From positions 1 to 64,000 of the forward strand of contig JASANC010003711.1 in assembly GCA_030248135.1 (NCBI GenBank): a stretch of DNA of 64,000 nucleotides, in the 5' to 3' direction. The translations under genes and the position numbers were made by a program. The first letter of the stretch is position 1; the number at the start of each line of letters is the position of its first letter. Shown here in pieces: positions 53,401 through 62,994 of the stretch. Below the pieces are notes generated by a model, which saw nothing but the letters and a program-made list of their open reading frames with translations, had not been told where the DNA came from and did no database searches. The DNA is from Theristus sp. LFF4_11 (taxonomy: Eukaryota; Nematoda; Chromadorea; Monhysterida; Xyalidae).

Positions 53401-56400
53401 TTGAATTTTTTGCTTTTTTTAGATGTTTTCGTTTCACAGTAAAAAAACCAGTTCAGAAACAATTGTTAATTTTTATTTTTATTTCTCCAAGAGTTTTCGA
53501 GATTGCTCAATTCGAATCTGATTTTAGATTTTTGCCCCGAACATTGTTTTGCGCAAAAATTGGGCAAAAACACTTTTGCGTTTTCCAGTGGTTTTTTGTT
53601 TTAATTTCTAATTTTAAGTGTGAATTTTTATTTAAAAAACTATTTTCTAATAGCTTTACAACTGCTGCACTTGAATACGTCATTATATTATTACAACCAT
53701 TTACAAGTCTAGTTCTAACAAAACAAAACAAAAACGTCTGGAGAAAGACAACAGTGTAGACTAGCAGATAACCCGTGCCTACGGCACGGTTAGCTGACAA
53801 AATAGTTGTTATTTTTGTGTGGATTTTGGCCTTTTGACCCGTGCCCACGACCCGGATTAAAAACGCATTTTGGATTTTGATTTTGAGCTGCTTCAAGCGA
53901 ATGTTGTTCATTTACCATGCAATGATCGTTCATTTTCAAAGCAATTTGTAGCCGTCGATGCTTTATACCTTTTAAAAATCGCAGCATTTTCAGTTTCTTT
54001 TTGAAAAGTTTTTTTCAACTACCGTGCTTTTGCTGAATTTGTTGCTTTTGATCATAACCTGATATAGTCACGACAGCACTTACTTGTTACTGTGTGGTTT
54101 TGTTAACGCTGTTTTCAGCATCGATAAAATCAACAGATTTTTTTGCCGAATTTTCAAAAATTTGCCAGTCATTTTGATTAGCTTCTTCAATGTCGTTTAA
54201 TTATCGTATCAGTCTTCTTTGATCAGCTGCATTGCTGTGTCATTCCCGTTTAAGGTATCAAAACACAATCTTTTTTGATCAGCGACAATTAACAGCCATT
54301 CCAGTTAAAAGTATCAAACATTCATCTTGTTTCATTACCTTTCCGTTCGTCGATTATCGTTCAACTGCTACTACTCCCGTTGAAAATACTTTTAAAAACA
54401 ATGCTGTTTGATCAGCAACAATCAACCGATCGTCCGATACCCGTTTAAAATATTTAAAAAATTGAAAAGCAATCTGGTATTAGTCAGTTACATTCCGCTG
54501 AAATTCCTGTTCAGTATAAAAGAAATCAATCTTCAGGATCATCAACAATCATCCCGTTCAAAATTGATCGATTGGACCGTTCCACTGATTCGCTATCGAT
54601 CATGGCCACGTCTTTGTTGATGCTGCAATTTATTTGTTGTGGAACCTGTTTAGCCTATTTGTTCAGCAACAATCAACTGCCATTCTATTTCGATTGGTGT
54701 AGATGGCGAACAGCAGTAGCAGCCAAATTAAAGTAGTAAACTGATGTTTTTATTGCATGGGAATGATGATGATTTGGACTTTTCACAGAACAGAGATTGA
54801 AAAAAGTTCACGCGAATGATGCATTAAAAGTGGAGTGAAGCTACCGATGATGCTATTTATAGCAAAAAGCTGCGGACAAACAATCAAACTTTCTTACTAT
54901 CTTAGTATTATAGATTTTTTACCCATTTATAAGGGTTAATAATGGGTCAGTTGTAAAATCTAACTACAGATATGAATTTGACGCATTCGGGGACTCCTAG
55001 GAAGTGGTTTTATTCAAAAATTGTTTTTAAACTTATTTATTACTATGAAAGAAAACGTCTAAAAAGGGCAAAAAATCCATGTGTTACCAATTTTTGTTTG
55101 AGAAAGTGGTCCGTTACAAAATATAATAACGTATTAAAGTGCAGCAGTTGTAAAGCTATTAGAAAATAGTTTTTTAAATAAAAATTCACACTTAAAATTA
55201 GAAATATAAACAAAACCCCACTGGAAAACGCAAAAAAGGTGTTTTTGCCCAATTTTTGCGCAAAACAATGTTCGGGGCAAAAATCTAAAATTAGATTCGA
55301 ATTGAGCAATCTCGAAAACTCCCTGGAGTAAAAAAAAATAAAAATTAACATTTGTTTCTGAATTGGTTTTTTACTGTGAAACGAAAACTGATAAAAAAGC
55401 AAAAAATTCAACATTTTACCCATTTTTTTGGTGAGCAAGTAGTCAGTTGGAAAATATAAAAACTGATTCAAACACAGCGGTTGTAAAGCTATCAGAAAAT
55501 AGCTTTTGTAATAAAATCCACGCAGAAAATTAAAACATTAAAACAAAAAACACTAAAAAACGCAAAAAAGTGTGTTTTTGCCCAATTTTTGAGGAAAAAA
55601 TGCCCGGGGCAAAAATCTAAGGTTAGATTCAAATTCAGCGACCCCAAACCCCCCCTGTAGAATTAAAAATGAAAATAAAAAATGTGTTTATGAGCCCAAA
55701 AAATGTTTTAAAAAATAGCGTAATTTTTTAAAAAAAAAGTAATTTTAAATAGCGTCGTAGCGCCTCAGGGACCCCCCTTGCAAGTGCTCATTGATACAGA
55801 GCCTTAAAGAACTCCGCAAGATCTTTCACGTGAATACTGTGTGAAGTTCCAGAAACTGTGCAACAACGAGATACGGTAAGGCTAAAAAGGTACACTTTGC
55901 AAAAAATCGCAAAAAATCGAGGCTTTTTTAACTTCCGCACTCTAAAAATGACTTTTATAGGCATAATCAGGGGGTACTCAGGGGTAACCCTGAAGCGCCT
56001 TGATTAGTAGAATGTCCCTGTACCCTTGGTTTAAAAACATTTCCATGTATCACGGAATGTTCCTACCGCATTACCCCCATTAACCCCCCCAACCATTAAT
56101 CCCCCTCCCTCCACCAATAAACCCCCACCCCCACGACAAGTTTCCGAATAATCCCCCCCCCCCACAAATAATTTCCCATGGGGGATTATTGGAAACCTGT
56201 TTGAAACACATACCCAGCGAATTCAGTGGCTGGTTGCAGTGAAAATGATGAAATTGTGCTACCAAAGGCCCCAAATGGATGAGTTAATGGTAATTTCATT
56301 ACAAAATGCTGTTATAAAAAAATTTCTATGTAGAGTAGAAGTTTCTGCGACTTTCTTGCTTGCCATGCAAGGTATTTTTGCCATTTTTCAACAAACCCCC

Positions 56401-59400
56401 ACCCCTAGAATTTGTTTGTAAATAAAGCCCCCCCCCCACCAATAATCCCCCCCCCACCAATAAACCCCACCTCTAAAAGTCGCTGACGTATTAATCCCCC
56501 ATGGGGTTTATTGGGGGTAATACGGTAGGGCCCCCACTCTTATTTGCAAACGGTGTTAAAATTGCTGTTCACAGCAAAGCGCCTGTGTAAAAAAGCAGTT
56601 TGTATAGCGGAGCAATACCATTTGCAGCTGCGGCGGCGGTGGGGATGATGATGATCGATGATCAAAGCAACCAACCAGCCAACAATTTTAAACTAGAATC
56701 TTTGTCTTTTAAGATTGCATCTCGATGCTGGAATTCAAATGTGACAGCGGGCAGTGCGTGTTGCGACGTTTCGTTGGTGACGGCACGAATCACTGCAACG
56801 ATGGATCTGATGAAACAACTGTTCTAAGTAAAATTTGTTGTGTTGTCACCCACGTGGCCTGGTGGTTAGCGCGTTAGACTCGTTATCTGTGCTTTCGGGG
56901 GGATCGAGCCCCGCCGAGGGGTCTGTAGGCACTTCATGACAGAGAAAACTCGATGGGCACCCTATCCGACAGCGTTCTGTACCCGTTTCTGGACTAGCCC
57001 TGACTCAAAACATATCGCCTAAAGTCCCAACAACACCAACAAGCGTTATGTATGTATCTCCTGTGACAATTTCTGCTCTCGATTCTGTAGTTTCTTCAAA
57101 AGTTGGTCGCTGGTTGCCTTTACGTTATTCTTGGAGCTTTGTCGCCGTATGTCTTGCCCGCTGTGTGAAAAGAATCTGCATGCGTCAAACGTTTTTTTAG
57201 CCTGCAATTTTGTGGAATTCAAGTGCGCGAACAAACGCTGTATTTTCCGTGTCTTTGTGATGAACGGTGTAGATGACTGCAAGGATGGAAGTGATGAAAT
57301 TCAACCTTTAGGTAAACAGTCAAACAGCATCACTGCTTATTTTTCAGTGCGCGTGCGCAATCGTACAAAGTCGCGAGTTCACTCGTCGCGAGCACGCAGA
57401 AAAAACGGGTGCACATTGTCGCGTTCATGACGATGTCATTTTTGTTGTCGTTTTTTAGTCGACTCGGGTTCCACCAGACTCGGGTTTTATACAGACAAAA
57501 TAATTGAAAATGCTGCAATTTTTAAGAAAATTATAAGCAAATAATCAGAAATCGACGGGTACAGTTGCTTTGAACATGAACGGTTATCTGTTGGAAGTTT
57601 TAAATCTAACTACCAGTTGGTTGGAGCAGTTCAAAATCAAATCAAAAATGCACTATTTAACCGGGCCGTGGGTATGTATTTACGGGTCAAAATGCAAAGT
57701 TGATTTTTTGACCGAACGCGTGATTAAATGCAAAAGCGAGTTAGTTCTGTCAATTTTTTCCTAAATTTATACTGATTGCATTCAAAATATAGAAAAATGA
57801 CATGGTACTTTATGCCGTGAACACGACGACATGTGCAATAGATGTACAGATGGTTGGTGCAGATGCCCCTATTCGTTCACTTGTTGGTTCACATCCGTGT
57901 GAATTTGCCACCCGGTGTAACGGTTTCAATCCAAACGTCTTTTCCGACGCCGGCCTCACATGCGTCGTCAATTTGCACGTCGATCGATTGAAAACATTGC
58001 AGATGCAGCCGTGTTTTACTTTAATTAGGAACTGAAGTGAATGTGAATCGAAAAGTGCACGGGTTTGTGCATCTGCATCAATAAGTGAACGAACATGTGC
58101 ACCTGCATGCGCATTTTTTCTACGTGAGTGGTGTCCGTGCGCACAGAAAACTAAGCATGCTGTTATGGCCTTTTACGATTTGCAAAGTTGACTGATGATT
58201 AGCACGCCAAGGCAAATCTCAGCCCGTGTCCCGTGTCCTGTTCCACCGCGTGTCCCGCATCTTGTTCTGTCCCGGGCAAATGCTCAGAATGCCGAGTAAG
58301 TAACAGGTGATTGTTCTGGTAACATTTTCCAATCGATTAGCGTTCTTACGGAATGGCCGATTAAACATGGCAGCTTTTTTTAGGGTGCTAGGAGCGCGCG
58401 AAATTTGGATGAATGAAATAAGACGCTCAGAAACCCAATTGTGTGTCAAACTTGACGTGTTTTTTAAACTACCGTATTACCTCTAATAAACCCCCATGGG
58501 GGTTTATTTCTTCAGCGACTTCTGGGGGTGGGGGTTTATTTGGGGGGGGTTATTTTGGGGGGGGGGGGGTTATTTGGAAATCATTTTTAGGGGTGGGCAA
58601 AATGGCAAAAATACCTTCCATGGCAGGAAGGAAGTCGCAGAAACTTTCTACTTTACATAGAAATTCCCTTTTACATCAGCCTTTTGTAATGAAATTACCA
58701 ATAACTCATCCCTTTGGGGGCTTTGGTAGTGCTGTTTGATTCTTCGTGCTATTCTGCTCATTCCTTCTCCCTTGCACACACGATTGGGAAATTATCTTTT
58801 TTCCTTCCACACGTTTTCCAATCGGTTTTAGCAGTTGTATCTAGATAGCATTCTTAGCAATTTTTATTTCCGGGATACGCGGCGGAACAGGATACGACGC
58901 GGGATAGGGCTCGGGACACAATAGTTGGGACATATTTTTTTGTGAGACGAAATCATACACTTTTCTATTGCAAAACCTGACTGTTCGAATTTCGTTCAGA
59001 CAGTTGCCATGGTAGACTGGAACATCGGTGTGAAAATGGACAATGTATTCTACGTTCTCATTACGGAAGAGCCAAAGACGGAGGTTGTGCGGACCGCTCC
59101 GACAACACTTTGCTCAGTAAGCTATTTGAAATCGGTGTAAAAATTTCAGTCAAAAATATTAAAACTCTGTAGGCAGTAGGCACAACAGTACTTTTATCCA
59201 AAATTTCACTTTTCACAACGTTTTCACTGTTTTTTACATTTTAATGCATCGGGATACACGTCAGCATCATCATTCAAGTTTACTTCTCGCAATATCACAT
59301 CATCTTCTGTTTCGCTGTCATCTGCTCCATAATTGTCTTGTTTTGGTCGCTTACTGTTCAATGTATCCACCGTTGAGCATATCAACAGTGACCGACCACT

Positions 59401-62400
59401 GCATCGCAAAGTTCTGCGGGGCTTCAGGCATCGCTTGCAAGCGGTCGTTGAAAACAACGGTGGACACATTGAACTGTTTAAACAACTAAAACAAGACAAT
59501 TATGGAGCATATGACAGTGAAACAGAAGATGATGTGATATTGCTAGAAGAAAACTTGAATGATAATGATGATGTGTATCCCGATGCTTGAAAATGTAAAA
59601 AAAAACAATGAAAATGTAAAATTTTGATAAAAGTCTGTACCATTGTGCGGTGCCTAACAGAGTTACAATTTGCGTGCATTTTCTGTGCAAAACTAACAAA
59701 ACGTCTAAATCTAATTTATTCTGTAACAAGATGCTCAAAAACCCCACGTTACACGTCTTCAAATAGTACACGTACATAACTTTGTAACTATCTAGATATG
59801 TTTCTCAGTGAATGAAATCTACAACAGATTTTTTAGTATTGATTGATCCAGCTGACATGAGGGCATAATTGGACAAACCTCTCTTTTTTGATTAAAGCAA
59901 TTTGTCACGCAATCTTTTGGTCAACAATTCTTGTGTGTGCAAAGTTTGGCGTTTTTTCAGCATGCCTAAACGACGAATTCCAATGCAATAACGGCCGTTG
60001 TGTATCACGCACGATGGTTTGGGACGGTCAGAATGACTGCGGTGACAACAGCGACGAACAACAACCACTAGGTAATACTTATGAAAACAATTTGGCGTTT
60101 TGAAAAATATAAAAAGTCAGCTGGAACTGAACAGATTCACGTTCAGACATAGTTAACCATAGGTACAGTACGGATAACCTTGAATCGCCGTTTTTTGCTA
60201 ACCATTTAACACTGTTTTTACGGTATGGCCGGTTGAACATGGCAGCTTTTTTCAGGGTGCAAGGAGTGCGCGAATTTTGAAAAAAGACGCTCAGAAACTA
60301 AATTGTGTGCCAAATTGGACGCGATTTTTTAAACTAATGGATTATCCGCGCTATTCTGTTCATTCTTTATCTCTTGTACACATGATTGGGAATTATGTTG
60401 GCTTTTTTGAAAAAGACAACTCCTAGTCTGCGGCTGATCCCGCCTTGATGGACTGCCTCATTTATTCGGCCATACTGTACCTAAGAGTGCGGGGGGGGGT
60501 TGCACTCCGGGAAAAAATTTAAACCAATGGTGCAGGGACATTCTACTAATCAAGGTGCTTTAGGTTTATTTGCCCCTGAGTACCGTCCGATCATGCATAT
60601 AAAGGTCATTTTTTGCGCCATTGGTCTGGTCACTGAAGGCAAAATCAGCTAACGGGAACTGGCCTATTGTGTTCAGGGCTAATTGAAAACCAGTTAAATA
60701 TTTTTTTCTTGTTTTTGGACAGCATTTAAAAAAACATTCAAAATTTGCCAGCCGAAGGGGTCAGGGGCCGATTGGGCCATTTGGGCCAGAATCCACGCAC
60801 GAGGCCCACTATATCGTTTTCAGCACCCTCGAAAATCGTAGGTTCTAACAACAGCTTTTTGAAATAATGCTCTTAAAAAAATCCCACTGACTGCTCCTCA
60901 CAGTCTGTTGCTCACAGATTGTTAGTGACTGGCAAAAAGTTCAACTCAAACGGCTCATGTGAACTGCTGATGAGCTGCCGTACTACTGCATTTATGCTCC
61001 ACCATGTATTCATTTGATTCCATTTAATTTTCATTATGTTTTCGTCACCCAAAAAAAGTTCAAAATAATTACTTGGTCCTGCTCAATTTGTATTGTTGCA
61101 GAGTGTAATGACAGTGAGGAACAATGCAAAAGTGGCCAATGTGTGCCGCTCGGGGCGTCGTCGTTTTCTGTTTCCATGTTCAACATCGACGCGTGCTCTC
61201 CTGTCGCTTCGTCGTCCGAAACGTCCAGCAGCAGCACGAGCACAAGCACGAGCAGCTCGATCATAAACCGGGGTATGGTGGGCTGGGGCGCAATCTCGAA
61301 TCCACAGTGCAAGAGCCATTATCAAACCGACCGAAGCTTCATTGCTGTTTTTCTCAGAGCGAAAATCGCACAGTTTTTTGTGGTTTCAAAAATACTCTGT
61401 TTCTTGCAGCGAAACCACCCGAAGAGCAATGTGACCGTGTGCTTCAGATTCGATGCCGAAACGGCCGATGCATTTCACGGACGCTCGTACGCAACGGCGT
61501 TGACGACTGTGGTGACCGGACGGATGAAATGAGAATTGGTTTGATTGGAGGGCACTTATAAAACGTTAGACTAGAAAGACGGTTTTGGTCTGATGATAGT
61601 ACACTGTAATTTGAAAAATCACTTCAAAACGGATTCATCTGTCGTACATATCCGTTCTTCTAACCTGAGCCATTTCTGCGCGTTAACGAGCGTCTAATAG
61701 CAGCATACCGAGAACAGGATTTGCAATTCAGTTTGCGATTTGCAAATCCACAATCGTGATCAATGTTTTTCCAATGATGTTTTACCAAATAAACAGTGAC
61801 AACAGAAAAACGCACATGCAAAAATACACTGATACGCGTGTTCGTGTAATATCGTGTACCTGTAACCTGTGTGTTTGTTTGTCATCGTTGCCGCCCAATT
61901 GACAAAAACTGTTCATCACCATTGAAACCCCAATTTAACCCAATGCGTTGTCATTTCCATTTCCAGTGCATTCTTGTGGCGGCAAACTTGGCTCAGTGCC
62001 GACTGAACTGCAAACGGTCGAATATTTGTACTGCTGCGGGGAGCAGCCAATGGACGGAGGTCGTTTCGTCTGTTGCTACAATGGAAAACGACAGGTAAAA
62101 AGGGCTGATTATTGTTTTTACGTATTTCTTTGAATTTGGAACAAAATGCAAACCGAAGTTGCTTGATTTTTTTCAACGATGCGTGAGTTATGAACCAATT
62201 GGGGACCATGTCCATTGTCTTTCTTCTTTCTGTTCTACCTTTCCTTTTCCCTTTTCCTTTCCCAAAGGCGTGAACAGATAATCCGAACGACGATACAACA
62301 AATGGAGTTTTCAGAGAATTAGGATCGGTCTCGAGCTGCTGAAACCTTCATCCGTTCTTTCTTCGTCGAATCTTCCTGCAGTCAGTTTGTCTGCAATCAA

Positions 62401-62990
62401 GCTTCTGAAACTCAATCAGCAAGAGAGAAGAGCGAGTTTTGATTGAACTTCCAATTGCTGACTTTTATCTCATCACACTGTCAGGCAATCTTCTGATTCG
62501 ATTCGAGATTTTTTTTCTCTCGGAACCGGTCGGGTTCTTGCCCAAAACGGTCGGTACACGTCAAGATCTGAGCTACGTTATTATAGGGAATGTAGGGAAT
62601 GTGTGGAATGTAGGAACTCTAAATTATAGGAAATCAGCTGAGATTGGTTGGTGATCACGTAATGCAAGTCTTTCTGTGCATGCGTTCTCCGCGTCCACAG
62701 CAATGCCTGCAGAAAGATGCATCACGTGATCACCGACCAATCAGCTGATTCCCTATAATTTAGACTTCTACATGATGCACTGCAAAAGTTAGTTTCTTTT
62801 TAGTTAATTTTGCTTTAATCACATTGCATTACGAAACGCGCACATCTTTATTTTCAGGAAATCGTGCCGTTGGCTGCGGGCATCGAGCACGCGCTGGCAT
62901 CGAACGCTGGCTGCTGCGGGCTTCGCTCAATGAACAACGCAACGCATCAGTGCTGTGGCGAATTCGACGTGCCGATCGGAGAGCCATGCG
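38405..62990 (+). CDS. secreted multi-LDLa protein with galaxin-like modules, continuing past the window
   Basis: Exons 38405-38471, 38899-38973, 39049-39126, 39355-39489, 56714-56827, 57201-57311, 59000-59116, 59961-60071, 61102-61272, 61410-61538, 61967-62094, 62858-62990, all in phase (456 codons, open at the end). Exon 1 is a signal peptide ([12 protein letters not shown]); its GTGCAG donor is weak, so the start is less sure. Most repeat exons begin and end in phase 1 and carry one LDLa module each, for example [12 protein letters not shown] and DDCGDGSDE. Exon 61102 holds half a module and a Ser/Thr-rich linker in place of the acidic half. The last two exons carry paired-cysteine repeats ([29 protein letters not shown]) resembling galaxin. 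LDLa modules bind calcium and protein or lipid ligands. Role inferred as a secreted or matrix protein. Intron 39490-56713 is 17.2 kb and filled with nested transposons. Further small exons between 57.3 and 61.1 kb may be missed. Confidence 0.82.
39998..40782 (+). repeat. left LTR, enlarged by a ~265-bp insertion
   Basis: Homologous to 52710-53210 with roughly a dozen substitutions. It has additional sequence at about 40461-40725 that starts (CATC)n then TTTTATTTCGCGAAAAGCAG and continues as A-rich DNA. Because only this LTR carries it, the insertion came after retrotransposition. Confidence 0.85.
40783..41360 (+). repeat. internal leader of the LTR element with repeated GGAGCGAGTCGAGAC units
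   Basis: The unit AAAGGAGCGAGTCGAGAC occurs near 40817, 40990 and 41032 with similar following sequence (TTGGAGCGTC). CATGGAGGACCGC occurs at 40900 and 41110. The first bases after the LTR, TGGAGGTCCCGCCC, sit where a tRNA primer site is expected. I cannot name the tRNA. Confidence 0.55.
41364..42507 (+). pseudogene. gag-like region of the LTR element with a CGATCGA array
   Basis: Overlapping frames (41479-42144 and 41789 onward) without a recognised capsid domain. The first ~250 bases hold about ten CGATCGA-type motifs. In one frame they encode imperfect ~15-residue repeats around IEAS and RSI. The later part ([19 protein letters not shown]) is helical and could be Gag. The frame is cut by the hAT-type MITE at 42508. 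Confidence 0.5.
42508..43276. mobile_element. hAT-type MITE, 769 bp, with 8-bp target duplication
   Basis: Ends TAGAGTTGGTAAAAAACCG and, on the other strand, TAGGGTTGGCATAGG. GCCATGAT is duplicated exactly at 42500-42507 and 43277-43284. Subterminal ACCGTTTT and AAAACGG blocks are inverted. No transposase frame. It interrupts the gag-like frame of the LTR element. Confidence 0.9.
43285..44857 (+). pseudogene. pol-like frame with zinc knuckles and an RT start, truncated
   Basis: An open frame from 43403 to 44857. It contains a CX2CX4HX4C knuckle ([14 protein letters not shown]), a second one with Tyr in place of His ([14 protein letters not shown]), then [22 protein letters not shown], the start of a gypsy-type reverse transcriptase. 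It stops soon after [10 protein letters not shown], well before the expected YXDD. It is presumably inactive. Confidence 0.65.
44860..45912 (+). mobile_element. probable second LTR-element fragment: promoter-like LTR plus short gag-like frame
   Basis: The sequence changes character here. It has a TATA box (CCTATATAAAGGCG near 45228), a transcription-start-like CAGCTCTCTAC and a later AT-rich part, then a 119-codon frame, 45553-45912. That frame contains a direct duplication of [11 protein letters not shown](N/K)S. It replaces the expected RT core of the outer element. Boundaries and target duplication are not resolved. Confidence 0.4.
45968..46471 (+). pseudogene. integrase-linker-like fragment of the LTR element
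   Basis: [19 protein letters not shown]..., a [11 protein letters not shown] segment and [13 protein letters not shown] resemble the stretch between RNase H and the integrase zinc finger of gypsy elements. The expected H-H-C-C pattern is not complete, and the frame ends before the integrase core. Confidence 0.5.
48676..49794 (+). pseudogene. zinc-knuckle protein frame, 372 aa, in the 3' part of the LTR element
   Basis: The longest clean frame in this part of the element. It has a charged N-terminus, a canonical knuckle [14 protein letters not shown] around residue 90, then ~250 residues of unknown fold ([30 protein letters not shown]). Being open over 1.1 kb in a decayed element suggests a later or selected origin. 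I do not recognise a family. Confidence 0.5.
50097..50942 (+). pseudogene. Arg/Glu-rich coiled-coil zinc-knuckle frame, 281 aa
   Basis: Residues ~20-75 are an Arg/Glu/Gln-rich, probably helical stretch. Residues ~125-145 form a leucine-heptad helix ([18 protein letters not shown]). A knuckle [14 protein letters not shown] follows. The tail is Arg/Gly/Ser/His-rich with repeated (S/E)HGG. Gag- or nucleocapsid-like in composition. It overlaps no other element and is possibly a second gag of a composite element. Confidence 0.5.
51161..52065. mobile_element. CACTA-like non-autonomous element, 905 bp
   Basis: Inverted ends of about 110 bp beginning CACAGGGAACTCAAACTTCA. TCA occurs on both flanks (51158-51160 and 52066-52068). 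Repeated subterminal GTTAA and GCATC/GATGC words. Ends starting CAC, a 3-bp target and subterminal repeats fit the CMC (En/Spm) group, but the family cannot be confirmed. No transposase. Confidence 0.75.
52697..52709 (+). other. polypurine tract of the LTR element
   Basis: AGGAGGGAGATAC directly precedes the TGTAATG start of the right LTR, as expected for the plus-strand primer. Confidence 0.8.
52710..53210 (+). repeat. right LTR, 501 bp
   Basis: Intact TG...CA LTR, colinear with the left copy except for the left-specific insertion and a short deletion after GGTGAGA. A TTTATAAATACG box and AATAAACTTG are candidate core-promoter and polyadenylation signals. Confidence 0.9.
56066..56525. mobile_element. 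G-run MITE, copy 7, inside the right fold-back arm
   Basis: 460 bp with CCGCATTACC / GGTAATACGG ends, TA duplicated at 56064-56065 and 56526-56527. The left arm reads GGCCCTAGGAAC without interruption and so shows the empty site. Confidence 0.92.
56845..57042 (+). mobile_element. tRNA-derived SINE (second family), copy in an LDLa-gene intron
   Basis: GTGGCCTGGTGGTTAGCGCG, GGGATCGAGCCCC and AGGGGTCTGTAGGCACTTCA, ending CCCAACAACACCAACAA. It starts within 20 bases of the donor of exon 56714-56827. Confidence 0.82.
58349..58800. repeat. CAGTATGGCC-type MITE, copy 5, interrupted by a truncated G-run MITE (copy 8)
   Basis: The MITE starts CGGAATGGCCGATTAAACAT after TA and is broken at 58470 by TA followed by CCGTATTACCTC. 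The G-run MITE spans 58472 to about 58733, where its core ends abruptly after GGCTTTGG. The host MITE resumes with ATTCTGCTCATTCCTTCTCC and is itself cut short. Confidence 0.75.
59224..59590. pseudogene. two head-to-head copies of a transposase C-terminus
   Basis: On the plus strand a frame ends [20 protein letters not shown]...DVYPDA. On the minus strand the frame 59499-59224 ends [20 protein letters not shown]...DVYPDA. The plus copy is preceded by [15 protein letters not shown], which resembles the tail of IS630/Tc1-type transposases. They lie as an inverted repeat in an LDLa-gene intron, with no active domain. Confidence 0.6.
60231..60477. mobile_element. CAGTATGGCC-type MITE, copy 6
   Basis: CGGTATGGCCGGTTGAACAT at the left, CGGCCATACTG at the right, TA on both flanks, same interior as the other copies. 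It lies in an LDLa-gene intron. Confidence 0.82.
60515..60622. repeat. fragment of the fold-back arm
   Basis: AAACCAATGGTGCAGGGACA, TTCTACTAATCAAGGTGCTT and ATGCATATAAAGGTCATTTT match 39614-39710 of the left arm. A nearby GGGGGGGGG run resembles the arm's outer end. Confidence 0.7.
62612..62772. mobile_element. palindromic CCAAT/E-box MITE, copy 4
   Basis: TCTAAATTATAGGAAATCAG at the left and GATTCCCTATAATTTAGA at the right form inverted ends, with GTTGGTGATCACG and CGTGATCACCGACCAATCAG inside. It lies in an LDLa-gene intron. Confidence 0.8.
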
Positions 62991-62994
62991 GTAC

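Larger units (their letters stand above)
39553..56555. mobile_element. fold-back DNA element with ~0.95-kb inverted arms, split by later insertions
   Basis: The outer ends CACCGTTTGCAAATAAGAGT (left) and its complement (right) are flanked by TTAA at 39549-39552 and 56556-56559, a TTAA target as in piggyBac-like elements. The left arm is 39553-39997 plus ~53215-53700. The right arm is ~55130-56555, inverted and highly similar throughout. The unique centre, ~53.7-55.1 kb, is AT-rich and has no transposase frame. Without the LTR element and the G-run MITE it would be about 3.3 kb. It sits in the fourth intron of the LDLa gene. A third fragment of the arm lies at 60515-60622. Confidence 0.82.

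Noticed and set aside
57802..58035. Additional cysteine-rich exon in the LDLa gene
   Set aside because: A few cysteines occur in the frame, but the spacing does not fit LDLa and no phase-1 acceptor/donor pair is present.
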